The notes beneath the pieces were generated by a model, which worked only from the letters and a program-made list of their open reading frames with translations, was not told the origin of the DNA and made no database searches. Below are positions 9,976 through 22,083 of a DNA stretch of 64,000 bases, piece by piece (position 1 is the stretch's first letter; each line of letters starts with the position of its first letter). The stretch spans positions 94,057 through 158,056 of the forward strand of contig MU006228.1 in assembly GCA_010093685.1 (NCBI GenBank). Reading direction: 5' to 3'. The DNA is from Ophiobolus disseminans. Lineage: Eukaryota; Ascomycota; Dothideomycetes; Pleosporales; Phaeosphaeriaceae. The position numbers were made by a program, and so were the translations under genes.

Positions 9976-11893
9976 GAGGCGCTCTGAGATCCGCATTCAA
10001 GCCTGCACGCATCATCGACTGGTGCATGTCTTTGATTCAACGCCCAGCGCAGGCACACTGCGCTTCCGAGCTGCTTTTTCACGCTATCTATCACGAGGAT
10101 GTCCGTTAACGTCTTATCATACCCCCCCTTCTTCTTCGACCTTCGATTTAGCACTTTTGAATTACCACTACCACTACTGTTACTGCCCCCTTCTTCGCTT
10201 TGCTTCGACAGCTTGCTCGAATGTTTGTTAGTCCGGATACTACCCTTGTAATCACATTTCCTTCCGTTGTCTGAGACGATTGACGATCTGTGGGGTGCAT
10301 TGGGCTGGGCGATTTGGTTCTTGTTTTTCATCTTTGTTGGTGCGTCGCTTGACGGCGCCGACCCATATCATACCCCCCTTTTTTTGTCGCGCGCGCAATG
10401 GAGCGGCTCTGCGGACATACTTTTACGTTACGGGAGGCATGGATACGTCAAATGTGCCTGAGGCACTTTCCTCCCCCCCCCCCCCTTTTTCCCTTCCGCG
10501 CCGTTTGTCTCGTGACGATGGCTGCGTTCTTCTCTGGTGGAGCTGGAGTTTGGAGATACCCCCTTTTTTGCACTTTTGTATTTACCGTTGGTGGAGGTGG
10601 ATTTGTTTGGTGGTGGATGTGGATGATGCGGAGCGCATGAAGATTGATGGCCAGCATACACTGCGAGGGTTTCAGATCGCAGTGCGACTTACTTGAACTG
10701 GTGGGCCCGGGACGGGGCTGTGTCAATGCAATATTATCGATGAACATGCTGTTTGTTATGCGCTTCTTGAACATGTGACCACATTTCTCTCCACTCCCAT
10801 GGTCATGTCCGATTTGACCGCCCATGACACCCGACGACCTTTTGAAATCTTACCTCGGCACTCCCAAATTCCAACCTCCTCTTGGCACACATCACGTTCC
10901 CATTCCCCATCACTCCTAGCCTCCGCAGCCACATCCGCTTTCTAGATCCTCTAATTGCGATCGTCATGACCACCCGTTTCCGCACCTCAATCCAATACAT
11001 TGTTCCCGCAAAATTCAAATGCCGAGGTCCCGCGACATCTACCGTGCGGCATAGTCACGGCGCATGTAGTTTGGTTCAGGTTACTGGTCTGGAAGGGTGG
11101 GCGAACCGTGGGTGGGATCGGGGCTAGGTGGGTGGGTGTTGCATGTGGAGTTTGGGACTGAACCGTACTTATGGTGAGGTGACGTGATGTGTCTGCTTAG
11201 CTTTGTTACCATCTGGAGACGTTTTGACTTGCGTGGCTGATTTTGGGCCCGGAATGTTGTGCGAATTTGCAGTTGCTGGTTTAATTCGCCACAACGAATG
11301 CATCGGCTACGGTACACTTCCAGCTTTGGCAGTTGCCACAATGCATCGTCTTAACTTTTAGAATACTATGTTAGCTCATGTTTAGCACGTTACATCAGAT
11401 GGAAAATTTTGACACACAATGTGTTGGCTGCATTTCTGAGACAAAACATCTCTAACTTTTTGGCCTCGTACGAGGTGAAGAAGTTGACGCGATGCGTCGT
11501 CTCAATTGTTCTGCTCGAATATTCGACGTCAACTGCTAACTCTACTGAGCTGCTCAACCTAGACACGTAGCCTGTGGACTGAATTGTAGTTGCTGGTAGC
11601 TTCTGTTTGGAGTTGGATTTGGGGCGATGGCATCGTGTTGAGGTTTGGGACGATGTGTTGCGCTTGGCTTTGGCGTGAAGCATCGTGCTGACTTTTGACG
11701 AAGCAGCACCTTGACTTTTACTTCGCGCTAGGTATTATGTGGGATAGATGCTGTAGGCAAGTCTTTAACTTCTGAGGCACTACTGTTATTATTATTATTT
11801 GTTGTTTTCAAAGCTTGTTCTTCGAGATTGTCGTTCTGCTCTTTACAGTAAGCCAAGAACTAAGTTCAATCCTACTACCTCTACTTCTTCCTT
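9976..11893. other. Intergenic region with homopolymer tract
   Basis: About 1.9 kb without a supportable gene. It contains a run of 13 C at 10473-10485 followed by T5, pyrimidine-rich stretches, and an ATG-led frame at 10825 that stops after about 32 codons. Nothing else seen. Confidence 0.5.
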
Positions 11894-11926
11894 CCCACCT
11901 CCCCACCTCCCCACCTCCCCACTTCC
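11894..11926. repeat. Short CCCACCTC tandem repeat
   Basis: Four near-perfect 8-bp units of CCCACCTC within a C/T-rich tract just downstream of the minus-strand gene. Confidence 0.7.
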
Positions 11927-11962
11927 ATCGCCCCCTCCCTCCCACCACACCAGCACGCCTCC

Positions 11963-12925
11963 CTACCCTCCCATCTCCACATCCCTCCACGTCTCCCTCT
12001 CAGCAGGATAACACCCATCGCACTCCTCCCTTCCACAAACCTCCCTCTTCAACACCCACCCCTCAGGCAACAAATTCGCCAAATCCCTCTCCGGCGGCGG
12101 ATCAGGCGCCTTAACCCTCAGCCTGCGTTTATACGTCACCAATTTCCCCTTCCCCTCCACCCACTTAAAAAGCACCCAAAGATTCGTGCGCGGCATGTTT
12201 ATAATGCCGAATTCCCGGCTTGATATATGCACATCGGCGAACGCAAGACGTAAATTCCGAAACATATTCCCCGTCTGCCCCCTACACACCTCCCCCATCC
12301 CGCTCCCCCCGTGGAAATCATAACTATGGCCCACGCACCTCAACCTGCTTAACTCTATCTTGCTTTCCCTCAACGCCCTCGCTAGAATCGCAACATCCGC
12401 ACGACTATCCGTGCCCCAAAGTACAGCAGGTGATTCCCAGTATGCCAGATTCTCAACATAGAGATCCATGCACGAGATAAGAGTGGCGTCGATGGGGAGA
12501 CGAGTTGTCCAGTGCCGTTTAGGGCGGTACTTTACGCGCGTAGTGTCTTCGTGGACTAGTATGTGGAGGGCTGTGGCGCTCCACTCCGCATTCCTCACAA
12601 ACTGCGCCAGTGCTTCGAGCATTACGGTTTTGCTCGTCAAGAGCCAGGACTGATCGGTGGCGTAGTCGGAAAACGTGGAGTAAGCGGGAGATGTGGTGTC
12701 CGGGAGCCGGTAGCGTAGGTGCATGTCGCGCATGGTGTTGGGGATGGGGTATGTGGGGATGGGAGTGGATGAAGGTGGCTGAGGGGGGAAAGGGTGCTGG
12801 ATGAAGCGGTGCGTGAGGAAGACGTGGTGGTAGATTGTTTCGCGGAGTTCGAGGGGGAGGGCGAAGAATGGGGAGGGTTGCTGTTGGGTGGGTTGGTTGG
12901 ATGCTGGCATTGCGAGTGGTGACAT
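11963..12925 (-). CDS. F-box-like LPLELRETIY family protein, copy A3
   Basis: Intact 320-residue single-exon protein. The LPLELRETIYHHVF motif is at about residue 23, then LRYRLPDT, SWLLTSKTVMLEA, FVRNAEWSA, a SRADVAILA block, GHSYDF, the CRGQTGNMFRNL block and LWVLFKWV. It shares this order with copies A1 and A2 about 9 kb away. The C-terminus differs: it has a Cys cluster (CGREECDGCYPAE) absent from A2. The function is unknown; an SCF adaptor role is only the generic guess for such motifs. The first ATG is used, in the same position relative to the motif as in A2. Confidence 0.75.
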   Translation of the reverse strand: MSPLAMPASNQPTQQQPSPFFALPLELRETIYHHVFLTHRFIQHPFPPQPPSSTPIPTYPIPNTMRDMHLRYRLPDTTSPAYSTFSDYATDQSWLLTSKTVMLEALAQFVRNAEWSATALHILVHEDTTRVKYRPKRHWTTRLPIDATLISCMDLYVENLAYWESPAVLWGTDSRADVAILARALRESKIELSRLRCVGHSYDFHGGSGMGEVCRGQTGNMFRNLRLAFADVHISSREFGIINMPRTNLWVLFKWVEGKGKLVTYKRRLRVKAPDPPPERDLANLLPEGWVLKREVCGREECDGCYPAERETWRDVEMGG

Positions 12926-13029
12926 TTCTTTTGGTAATGCTCATGTGTAGAGATGGAGAGTGGTGCGATGCTGGCTAGGTTTTGTTGTGGAGGCCTGCAC
13001 CGTTTGTTCGATTTGTACTCTTGTTGAAG

Positions 13030-13960
13030 CGGATTGCGGTGCGTTATGCGAAGTCGTTGCGATGGGTACCTAGCCTGCCTGCGGCAGCCTGGCGCGAGTC
13101 ATTGCAGGAAGCGAATTGCGGGGCATCATGCGAAGTCGTTGCGATAGTAGACTCCCATCGTCGGTTGTTTGATAGTTGCAATAGTAGACTGCTGGCGTGA
13201 GTCGCATAAATAGTAGACTGCCAGCGTCAGTCAACCTGCGTCAGTCTCACTCAGGCGCCACACTCATTAATTTTCGCGATCAACCAGGCTTCTTCGCAAA
13301 CTCTTTATTAGACTTCTTCTAGTAACTCTCATCTATCATAATGTGCTTATGCGAAGCAGTTGTGATGATAGCTTGCCTGGGTCAGTCGTAATGGTGGCTG
13401 CTTGCCTGCGTTAGTTACCTGGGTATAATAGCAGACTGCCGGCGATAGATGACTGCCAGCGTCAGCGTACAAGTCAGTGCAGCCTTGCGCCACTTCCCTT
13501 ACTCCCCACGATCAACCAGGGCTATTCGCTCCCTCTCAACCAGCCTCCCTTTAACCCGTAAATCTATTACTTATACTAATCCGCTTATGCGAAGTTTTCA
13601 TGCTAGTAGCCTACCTGCGTCAGTCGTTGCAATAGTAGACTGCCGACGTCAGTCGCGATAATTCAGCACAAGGATGTTTGCAGCCTTGCGCCACACTCCC
13701 GTGACGACTCAACAAATCTCCATCAACCTTCCTCTCGCAAGTTAAATCGTTCATCTAGACCGATTCGCTTATGTAAAGTGTTGCTATAGTTACCTCCCTC
13801 CGTTAGTTGTGATACTAGTAGTAGACGGTCGGTGCCAGTCGCGATATCGATAGTCGACTGCCAGCGACAGCCAAGCGCGTGCAAGTTTTGGGCCACAAGA
13901 CCACTCAACAAGTCTCCACCAACTTTCCTCTCACAAGTCAAATCCATCATCTAGACTAAA
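13030..13960. repeat. Degenerate satellite of ~185-240-bp units
   Basis: The phrase GCTTATGCGAAGT-GTTGCGATAGTAGAC recurs in diverged form at about 13033, 13117, 13347, 13585 and 13769. GTAGACTGCCAGCGTCAGTCG, GCAGCCTTGCGCCACACTCCC and TCAACAAGTCTCCACCAACCTTCCTCTCGCAAG-type blocks recur in the same order between them. Spacing is roughly 84, 230, 238 and 184 bp. Differences are mostly point changes and small gaps. No gene is inside. Confidence 0.75.
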
Positions 13961-14181
13961 CCGCCCACCCTGCCGTCCTTGGTTTCCACTTCACGCGGTA
14001 AACGCAACAATCCAAACAGGAACGTGCGTTCAATTTTCCGTGCAGTGATTATTCCCATACTTGCCTTGTAGTCATGATTCCCATACTTGCCGTGCAGTCA
14101 TTAACTCGGCCCAAAAAAAAACGCTACAATGCTAGGTTGAATACTCTTGAAAAATCACACCCCACACACACACCTATCCGC

Positions 14182-16236
14182 TTAGATCAACACAATCTCC
14201 TCCGTCAAATCGCCCAACAGTAGCGCCTCCCCATTCATCAACCCATGCACATACACCTCCCCCAAAAACTCATACTTCCCCCCCTCCACCGGCCTGAGCA
14301 CATACGGCACCTGCCCGCCCCTCAGCACAGCGATGACATCCCCCGCTCCCATCCCGTCCTGCATCACACATATATACCCCTTACTCGTGACGCCAAACCC
14401 CTGCCCGGCGCTTGTGTCATCGATGGATTTCTCGAACAGGACTGCGAGCGCGCGTTCCTCGGTGCTGAGCGCCGTTTCCGGAGACGAGACATGTGTCCAC
14501 CAAGCGTTGTAGTCGCGGTCGTGGAAAGTCGTTAGTTCTTCGCGGTTTTCGTTGAGGTTGAATGTGAGGGATCGGCGCAGGGCGTCGGTTATGCCGTCTT
14601 TCGTTTTGTAGATGGTGTTTCCTGTTTGGAGGATGGTATGCTCGACGTGTGCCCAGTGTTTTGCGTCCCAGTATTGCAGGTGTATGAGTGGGGGGTCGGA
14701 GGCGAGGGGGACGATTTCGTCGATGATCATGCCTCGTGTGGTTAGTTCGGCGTGATTTGCGTCGAGAGACACTTCGGCTGCAAACACGCCGCAGGCGGAC
14801 GAGGATGATTGTGTCTCTCGGTCTGTCGACAGGAGCACGCTTGAGCGTGGGCCGCCCCAGTGGATACCGGACCAGTCGGTAACCCAGCTGGGTAGCTGCT
14901 CGTCCTGGTAGCCCTTGTCGATGCGTACGCTGCTGAGGATGTCGAGTAGTTTCTCGTGCTCGATGATTTTCACCGTCGTCATGGTGTAGAGATCCTTGAC
15001 GCTTGTTGTGGGTGAATAGTCGACGTGTATATTGAGCGCGTCGCGGTCATTTGCTAAGTTCAATAGCGCCGAAATCTTGTCTTTCGGGTTGCTATTGCCT
15101 AATTGGTTACAGTAATACAGGAGTGCTGTCATCGAGAACCGCTTGCAGTCATCTTGGTAGCCACTGCGCAAGAACATCAGCTTCATGAGACAATCGATCG
15201 CATGTTGGCCTCGAATGTCATCATCACCATCTCCAGTGACGTGCTTCCTCGGAAGCCTTGAGTCATAGCAAGCGCCGATTATGATCCATAGGTTTGGCCA
15301 CTCCCACAGGATACAATCGCCACAGACCAGGATGATGTTTTTGTTTACGAGAAACTCTTGAAGAATCCACACTCTTGTAGGCCAGGGGCGACGAATAAGC
15401 TGCCGTAACGCGTACCAGCTCGAGTCGTCTTCCGATGGAAGACCCAGCTCACCAAGGTCGTACCCGGGCGGGAATCTGTATTGGCCCTCTAGATGATCAT
15501 CCTGATCGCTAATAAAGTCCCAAAGCCTTTTCACGAGGGCTATTCCCTGATCTGAGTTGTCTGCTTTGGGTCCCATATACGTGACTACCAGTGCAGCCGT
15601 GGTGAAGATATTTGTCATCATGGGAACTTGAACAGTCTTCTCCTGCGTGTTGCTCTGGTCAATACAAAGGGCATCCACCCACAAATGTACCGTGTCGTCT
15701 TTCCAGAAGTCGGTTCCTCCAGGTAGCGTGTGATTATTATCGTGCAGCATCCGGATAACGTCCCTCAACGCAAAATGCAACGATTCCGTTATACCAACGT
15801 TTCCATTGGCAAGATCGACGAAGTGTTTGGTGGTGGGATCTCCCCACACGTATGAGATGGCGACATATGGAGGCGCCGAGTCTGTGTCTGTCTCGATCAA
15901 TGAGAATGAATTCTCGTTTCCACTAATGTCGACCCGCAGTAGACGGATCGACTTTGCATCAGTCAAATTCTGATACTGGTAGCTGCCCGTGTTCTGCGTG
16001 TCTTGTCAGAGACTGGTGGATGTTTCATGCTCGGGGCATACAACGGAAACAGGGCCATCGCTTTCAATCTCAGGCAGTGCCTCTGCAAGCGACCCTGTGT
16101 TGAACAGCGCATCAGAGTCGTCGCCAGGCACGGATGTCGTGGCAGACCCTATTGCAGCTGTGGTTGCAGCTTCAGACGACATCGACATTGTGAGATCAGA
16201 TCGGGCTGGAATAGACCCAGCAGCTTCAGATAACAT
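14182..16236 (-). CDS. HET-domain (heterokaryon incompatibility) protein
   Basis: Two exons: 16042-16236 and 14182-15993. The 48-nt intron (15994-16041; donor GTATGC, branch CTGAC, acceptor CAG) removes an in-frame TGA and keeps phase, joining a low-complexity Ser/Ala/Thr leader to GSYQYQNL, the usual lead-in to HET domains. HET motifs follow in order: PYVAISYVWGDP, LWVDALCIDQSN, then RPWPTRVWILQEF with the CGDCILWEW block. The ~150-residue C-terminal part ends in VLRGGQVPYVLRP and a YEFLGEVYVHG block typical of the family. HET proteins trigger a cell-death reaction when genetically unlike hyphae fuse or on other non-self cues. Met17 of exon 1 (16188) is an alternative start. Total about 669 residues. 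Confidence 0.88.
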
Positions 16237-16578
16237 CGCGGACAGGAATAATGTGTCTTTGAAAATGACAAGACGTTAGCAGAACAGTGAAAGGCAACCA
16301 TGGCTAGCGACCGAGAAGGCTGAGACAGTAAGCAACGAGGCTGAGCCACGTGCAAAGTTGTTGAGGCGGTGCAGTCGTTAGTCTGGTGTTACAACGCCTC
16401 ATCCCCGCTTATTCTTCCAACCAATCAGCTCCCCTCAGTTCGACTCATCGTGACTTCCCAGCTTGGCATCGCGCATTCCCCATTAACTCCCGTTTAGGCC
16501 ATGTCAACTGTCGCAGCTCGGGAACTATATTACACCCTCCTTGCGCCCTACCACATCCGCACAGAACATCGAACAACA
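16237..16578. promoter_or_regulatory. Shared divergent promoter region, HET / ABC-F genes
   Basis: 342 bp between two divergently transcribed genes, so it must hold both promoters. I see no clear TATA box. ATTGG-type CCAAT matches occur (CCAATCAG near 16420). Confidence 0.4.
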
Positions 16579-18975
16579 ATGGTGCGCAAAGCCAAAGACG
16601 CCGCTCAGGCGGTAGAAGAACACCCAGGTAGCACATACATTACAGTCACAGCGCAGCAGTCGCGATATGCACTTGATGCTGTGGACGCACCTGCATCGAA
16701 AGAAGTAAGTTTGTGACATCACTCACTCCAACGACGTCGCTAAACATTTCAAGATCATGGTCAAAGACCTCTCCATATCAGTCTCGAACCGAGAACTGCT
16801 TTCCCGTACAAAACTCCACTTGGTTGAAGCGCGGCACTATGTGCTAGTCGGCCGGAATGGCACTGGCAAGTCCACCCTACTCAAAGCCATGGGTAACGGG
16901 TTAGTTCCCGGGATTCCGTGGAGTACGAGGATCCTGCTGTTGGGACAGACAAGAGAAGCTGAGGTGGAGGATGAGATGGCGAAACTCGCTCTCAAAGATG
17001 AGACGGTGTTGCAGCATGTTGTGAGGAGTGATCGTGTCCGCGAACGGTATACGCGGGAAGCGAAGATCCTGGGCGATGCGATTGAGAACTCAACTGATCC
17101 TATGGCGCCGGTGAGAGCATACAGGAGGATTTCTCACGATCGATTGGCGCTGCAGCTGAAAGAGGGACATCGCATTGCAGAGCGGAGAAGCGGTGCAAGA
17201 GGGAAGACAGCCAGAAAGGAGCTGATCAAGCTTGAAGAGCGCTTCGAAGAGTCGAAGATACGATTGGAGGAGACTGAGAGCGAGGTTGATCCGGTCAAGC
17301 TCAGCGAAGAGACTCAAGCAACGGCCGACATGCTCTCTTCTGTCCAGGCCTCCTTGGAGCTGATGGACGCCGCAGAAGCCGAAGCAAAAGCCCGCATCGT
17401 CCTCCTCGGCCTCGGCTTCAAAGACGACCGCATCGACAAGCCCGTGACTGAGCTGTCTGGAGGCTGGCGCACACGCTGTGACCTCGCCTGCGCCCTCACC
17501 CAATACGCCGATATTCTGCTCCTCGACGAGCCCACAAATTTCCTCGACCTACCGTCCATAATTTGGCTACAGGACTACATCTGCACGCTCAAGAACACCA
17601 CAGTACTCATCACAACACACGACCGCGACTTTGGCGACGCCGTGGCCGAAGAACTGCTTGTCCTGCGCAACCAAGTCCTCGAGACTTTCCGGGGTAACTT
17701 GAGCCTCTACGAGAGAGAAAGGTGGAAGAAAGCAAAGTGGATGACCAAGATGAAGGATGCACAAGACAAGCAAAAGAAACACATCGAGAAGACAATCGCG
17801 GGAAACATCAAAGCCGCACGCGATAAAGGTGATGACAAGAAACTCAAACAGGCCGCATCCCGCAAGAAAAAACTCGACGAGCGCATGGGCATACAAGTCG
17901 GCCTCAAGGGTGGGAGGTTCAAGCTCAACCGTGATCTGGGAGGCTACCATTTGACGAACCGCGCTGAGATCGAAGTCCCGGATTTCGATCCGCCGACGCA
18001 GTTGACATTTCCGAATCAGCCACCGGATCTGAGGTTCCCTGGCGCCCTGGTGAATCTGGAAAAAGTGGGCTTTGCGTATCCGGGACGGAAGAAGGTGCCG
18101 ATTTTGACTGATGTCGATTTGACAATTCATCCTGGTTGTAGGATTGGGCTGGCTGGATTGAATGGGTCAGGGAAGACGACATTGGTGTCACTCATCATAG
18201 GAGCTGGAGACGAAGGAGGATTGACACCCACATCAGGGACCATTACGCGGCATGCGAGGGCGAAGATCGGGCGCTTCTCGCAGCAGACTGTGGAGGAGAT
18301 CTCGGCGATCGCGTCTTCGAACCCGCAGCTGACCGCACTGAGACATGTGATGGACGTTGGTGGGCACGAGATGCAGGAGAAAGACGCGCGAGGACTGCTA
18401 GGTGGGTTGGGGTTGCACGGCCAGACGGTGTCGGATGTTCCACTCAACCTGTTGTCGGGCGGTCAGATGGTCAGAGTTGCTCTGGCGAAGTTGCTCTGGC
18501 CACCGCCGCAGCTCTTGATCTTGGACGAGGTGACGACGCATCTCGACTCCAACACGATTATAAGTCTGGTGGTTGCGCTGAAAGAGTACGATGGCGCGCT
18601 GTTAGTCGTAACTCACGACCGGTTCTTCATGAGGTATGTTCACCCATTGATCATCTGGCGTCCATTCGCGGAGCTTCGCCCCGAGCCGCATGCTCAAGAT
18701 AGCTTTTCTTCGTTCGCTACACTAGTATGAGACTAATCAGACCCAGGACGGTGGTCGAGGGAGAATCAGCATATAAGCTAGCGCCAGGGGTTCGCGACGA
18801 AGATGAGGCTGGAGAAAGCAGCGACTCGGAGGGCGAGGAGACAGGGGTAGCTCCGGGAACCGTTTTTCGCTTGGTCAAGGGGCAGGTTAGGAAGCTGGAG
18901 GGCGGTATGGAGCAGTACGCGGAGATTGCGGCCCGATCTGCAGCGAAAATCGGAAAGGCGAAGTTGGCAGCGTGA
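16579..18975 (+). CDS. ABC-F family ATPase (soluble, twin ATP-binding cassettes)
   Basis: Three exons: 16579-16704, 16754-18633 and 18747-18975. Introns of 49 and 113 nt have GTAAGT/GTATGT donors and phases agree, giving 744 residues. Cassette 1: Walker A GRNGTGKS (75-82), signature LSGGWR (about 275), Walker B ILLLDEPTNFLD (about 296). A charged linker follows (KKAKWMTKMKDAQDKQKKHI). Cassette 2: Walker A GLNGSGKT (about 509), signature LSGGQMVR (about 609), Walker B LLILDEVTTHLD (about 629), then THDRFFMR and TVVEGE. There are no membrane segments, so it is a cytosolic ABC-F protein acting on ribosomes or translation, not a transporter. The second Walker B has Val where DEPTNHLD is usual. 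The last intron could also end at 18740, two codons longer; R-T-V-V-E-G fits the family better. An upstream in-frame ATG at 16501 is less likely. Confidence 0.88.
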
Positions 18976-19402
18976 TTGGAGATGGAAAGATGTGTAAGAT
19001 ATGGATGTGCGGTTGATAAGCTGAGGACGAAGACGCGTTGATGTTGCTGGCCATGGGAATTGAAGTCTGACAGAAGCTCGGGCTAGCGTTCCCGCACACG
19101 GGTGTGCATCGACACATGGCGACACGTGCATTGCACATCATCGACGCTCCTGAGCTCTAGGCCTGGAGTTAGGGGCAGCTTTTGGCGCCAAGCGGGCCTC
19201 AAGTAATATTGTTAACCGTGTCACTCCTTTTTGCCTGAGGCCAATTGCACGTCCGCTCATTTGGTGTGTCTGGTTGCATGACATGTCACTCTCTTTTTGT
19301 CCAGCATCCATCTCCGCCAGCATTATGCGGTGGTCTGCATGAACTCGCTATTGACAGCCGGAGTGTTTCGAAACGGAGCTCGAGCGCGTTTCAACAGCCA
19401 CC
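18976..19402. other. Intergenic region
   Basis: Terminator of the ABC-F gene and promoter of the next gene. Nothing specific seen. Confidence 0.5.
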
Positions 19403-21428
19403 ATGGGCGAAGCCGAGAGCTCGACGCCCCGCTCCACCACGGAACCGCCGCAGTTGAAGGCCGCAAAGGACAAGAGCTGCCCTTTCTGCGGACAGGCATT
19501 CACCTCGTCGAGCTTGGGACGGCATCTCGACCTGTACATACGACCGAAGAATCCGAAGACGGCAGACGGCATACACATTGTGGAGGAGATCAAGAAGCTG
19601 CGAGGCGGCATCACACGCCGACAGGCAAAGGGCAGCGTGTCGCTACCTGGTAAAAATGAGAGCGGGACCAGCACGCCGGTGCACAACAAGCAGAGCATCG
19701 CCAGCGAGGACTCGTCGACGCTGGTGCAGAGCCCCGAGGGTGACGATGACGAGGAGCTGCACGTGAGCAAGTCGAGGACGGCGTTCAAGGATGTGAGCTG
19801 GGGCAACGGGAAGCGGCATGCGTCGAGGGCGCTAGGCGTGAAAACACCAGACGTGCGGCGAGACGCGTCGCGGCAGGTGCAGAAGGCAGGAGCGGACCAG
19901 CGCTTCAAGACGAACGAGGAGGTGGAGATAGCAAGCGCGACCGAGATGGCGCTGCGGGAGCTGCTCAAGAGCGTGCGCGAGGCCAAGTGCGTACATGGTG
20001 CCTTCCCCTTCGATCGTGTCACTAACACAAGACAGCACCAAGGCCTCCGGCTCGAGCCTCTTCGACTTCGACCCCTACGCGCTCAACTTCCCCTCGCTGT
20101 GCCTGCACGTGCTGCCCGCGCCCTCGACCCTCTTCTCCCCCACGCCCTTTCCCACGGCCGACTCGTGGTCCATCACCCCGCCCGGCCAGAAGCAGCTCGA
20201 TGCGCTGAACAAGCAGGTGCGGGAGAGGCTGCTGGCCCAGCAGCGGCAGCGGCAGATCAACCAGGTCTACCCGTCTGGGGCGCACTCGAACGCGTCCTCG
20301 GCTGCCAATTCACCGCTACCCACACCGCCCCTCTTCGATCCCGACCCACAGAAGCTGTTCTGCCACATTGCCGATGCATACAACCACTGGACGCACCAGA
20401 GCGAGCGCACGCGGCAGGAGTACTGGCAGGTCGAGATCCTGCGGGGCTATGCCCGTGCTGATGACCGCTGCCGTGAAGCCGAGGTGCAGCTTGAGAATGC
20501 GCGCAGGGAGATTGACTACCTCAAGGCGAATCGCTGGACATCGGGTGCATCCGACGCCTCGCCTATCGTCATCAATCTGGGCTCCAACACCACCAAGGAG
20601 CTTGGAAAACACGGCATGGACTTCCGCAACTGGGACTACGACCGCCTGATTGAGAAGTGGAGGGGCGTCATACGCGAGACCAAAGCTACCGCGTCTGGTA
20701 TGGCCGCCCAGAGGCCTCTGCCCGGCCCTCCAAGCACCAGAAGCTGTTCCATGGCCAGTCTGCCACCCCATGCCTTTGCTACAGTCAATCACACTAGACA
20801 GGGTAGTCCAGTGAAGGTTGAGACCGCACCCTTTACTGCCCCACCAACTGTCGTCGATGAGCCTGGCAGCGACCAGCTCGACGCAGAGGGCGACGACGAT
20901 GAAGATATCGATCTTGATCAACACACCCCACCCGAAGATCATTCCATGATCGAACACCAGCCGGAATCTATACGCCCTCAGCACCAGCAACAACACATGA
21001 TGGCTCTCCAGCCAACTCCCACCAACCCCTCCCATCAAATGCAATCGCACATGCAACCACAAATGCACGTCAGCCAAGCGCAGGCACAGGCACAGCTTCA
21101 AGCCCATGCCAACGCCCAAGCTCACGCCCAAGCACAGGCTCAGGCCTGGGCAGCCGCCCGCCAACACATGAACCAGTCCCGCAACCAAAATTTCTCGCCA
21201 CACCAGCTCTCGCCCCATGTCCAGCACGTATCGCGCATGGGCTCAGCAGCGAGCAGTCGGAGGCCCAGCGTGCAACTCATGGATCCCCATGCGATGAACC
21301 CGAATGCCGTCAACATGGACTTGACGACGGGAATGGACGGCATCGAGGGCCACCAAGACCATTTTCTCCGAATGGACATGGGGCTTGCGGGAGCGGGCTT
21401 CGTGGCGAATGACGGTATGGGATCGTGA
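19403..21428 (+). CDS. Conserved fungal protein with N-terminal zinc-finger-like motif and Gln/Ala/His repeats
   Basis: Two exons, 19403-19986 and 20036-21428, with a 49-nt intron (donor GTGCGT, branch CTAAC, acceptor ACAG), giving 658 residues. The start has an excellent context (gccaccATGg). Residues 26-44 read CPFCGQAFTSSSLGRHLDLY, like the CPxC...HLDxC finger of UBZ4/Rad18-type proteins but with Tyr where the last Cys would be. A charged block (VEEIKKLRGGITRRQ) follows. The second half contains conserved-looking FDFDPYALNFPSLCLHVLP, a helical TRQEYWQVEILRGY segment, DFRNWDYDRLIEKWRG, an acidic patch (EGDDDEDIDLD) and a Gln/Ala/His repeat. The pattern suggests a nuclear regulatory protein; that role is inferred. 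Confidence 0.78.
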
Positions 21429-22083
21429 TACCACCTCACTATACGCTCCCTCCCAAAAATACGTTGCACAAAACAAGATGAAGGAACAAGAAGGACTTGA
21501 AGATACCCCAGGAGAAGAGAAGTGGAAGCGCCTCGTGCGCATCTAGATTTGAGGCGGCCGTTTTTGCATTTTCTCGTTTGTCTGTTATACCCCCTACTGC
21601 TGCTACTGCTTACTTTACCGTTGTGTCCTTTTGTACTCATATACCCGGTCAAGTATCGCTGACCATCTTCTTTGTGTTCATACTTTACTGGGCTTGAGAA
21701 GGGCTTTACATATTATACCTAATTTGCATAAACTTTCGACACCGCTTAGTTCATCAACCTCAGTCGACTTCAACATTGGTCCGACTTCGCTCCAGACTAC
21801 CTATACTAACCGTATGACAGGACGTGGATGCTACAAAGAACTGAATCGAATTGTCATTGCTGTAACCGCAAACATGACAACTTCCTAGGCGCTGCTAGTT
21901 GCTCCGTGCTGTTAGTTTGTGTAGGAGGCGATCAAAGAGTAACCGGAACAAACATATCGACCAGCGAGGACTACGTCCCTCTAGGATGTTCTACAGATAC
22001 CCGATTGCTGATGGCAGTTGCCCATATAAGCCCGAGCAGGTCACATTGACGTTCCGCACGGATTTTGACTTTGACAACTTACG
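21429..22083. other. Intergenic region
   Basis: Nothing recognised. Confidence 0.5.
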
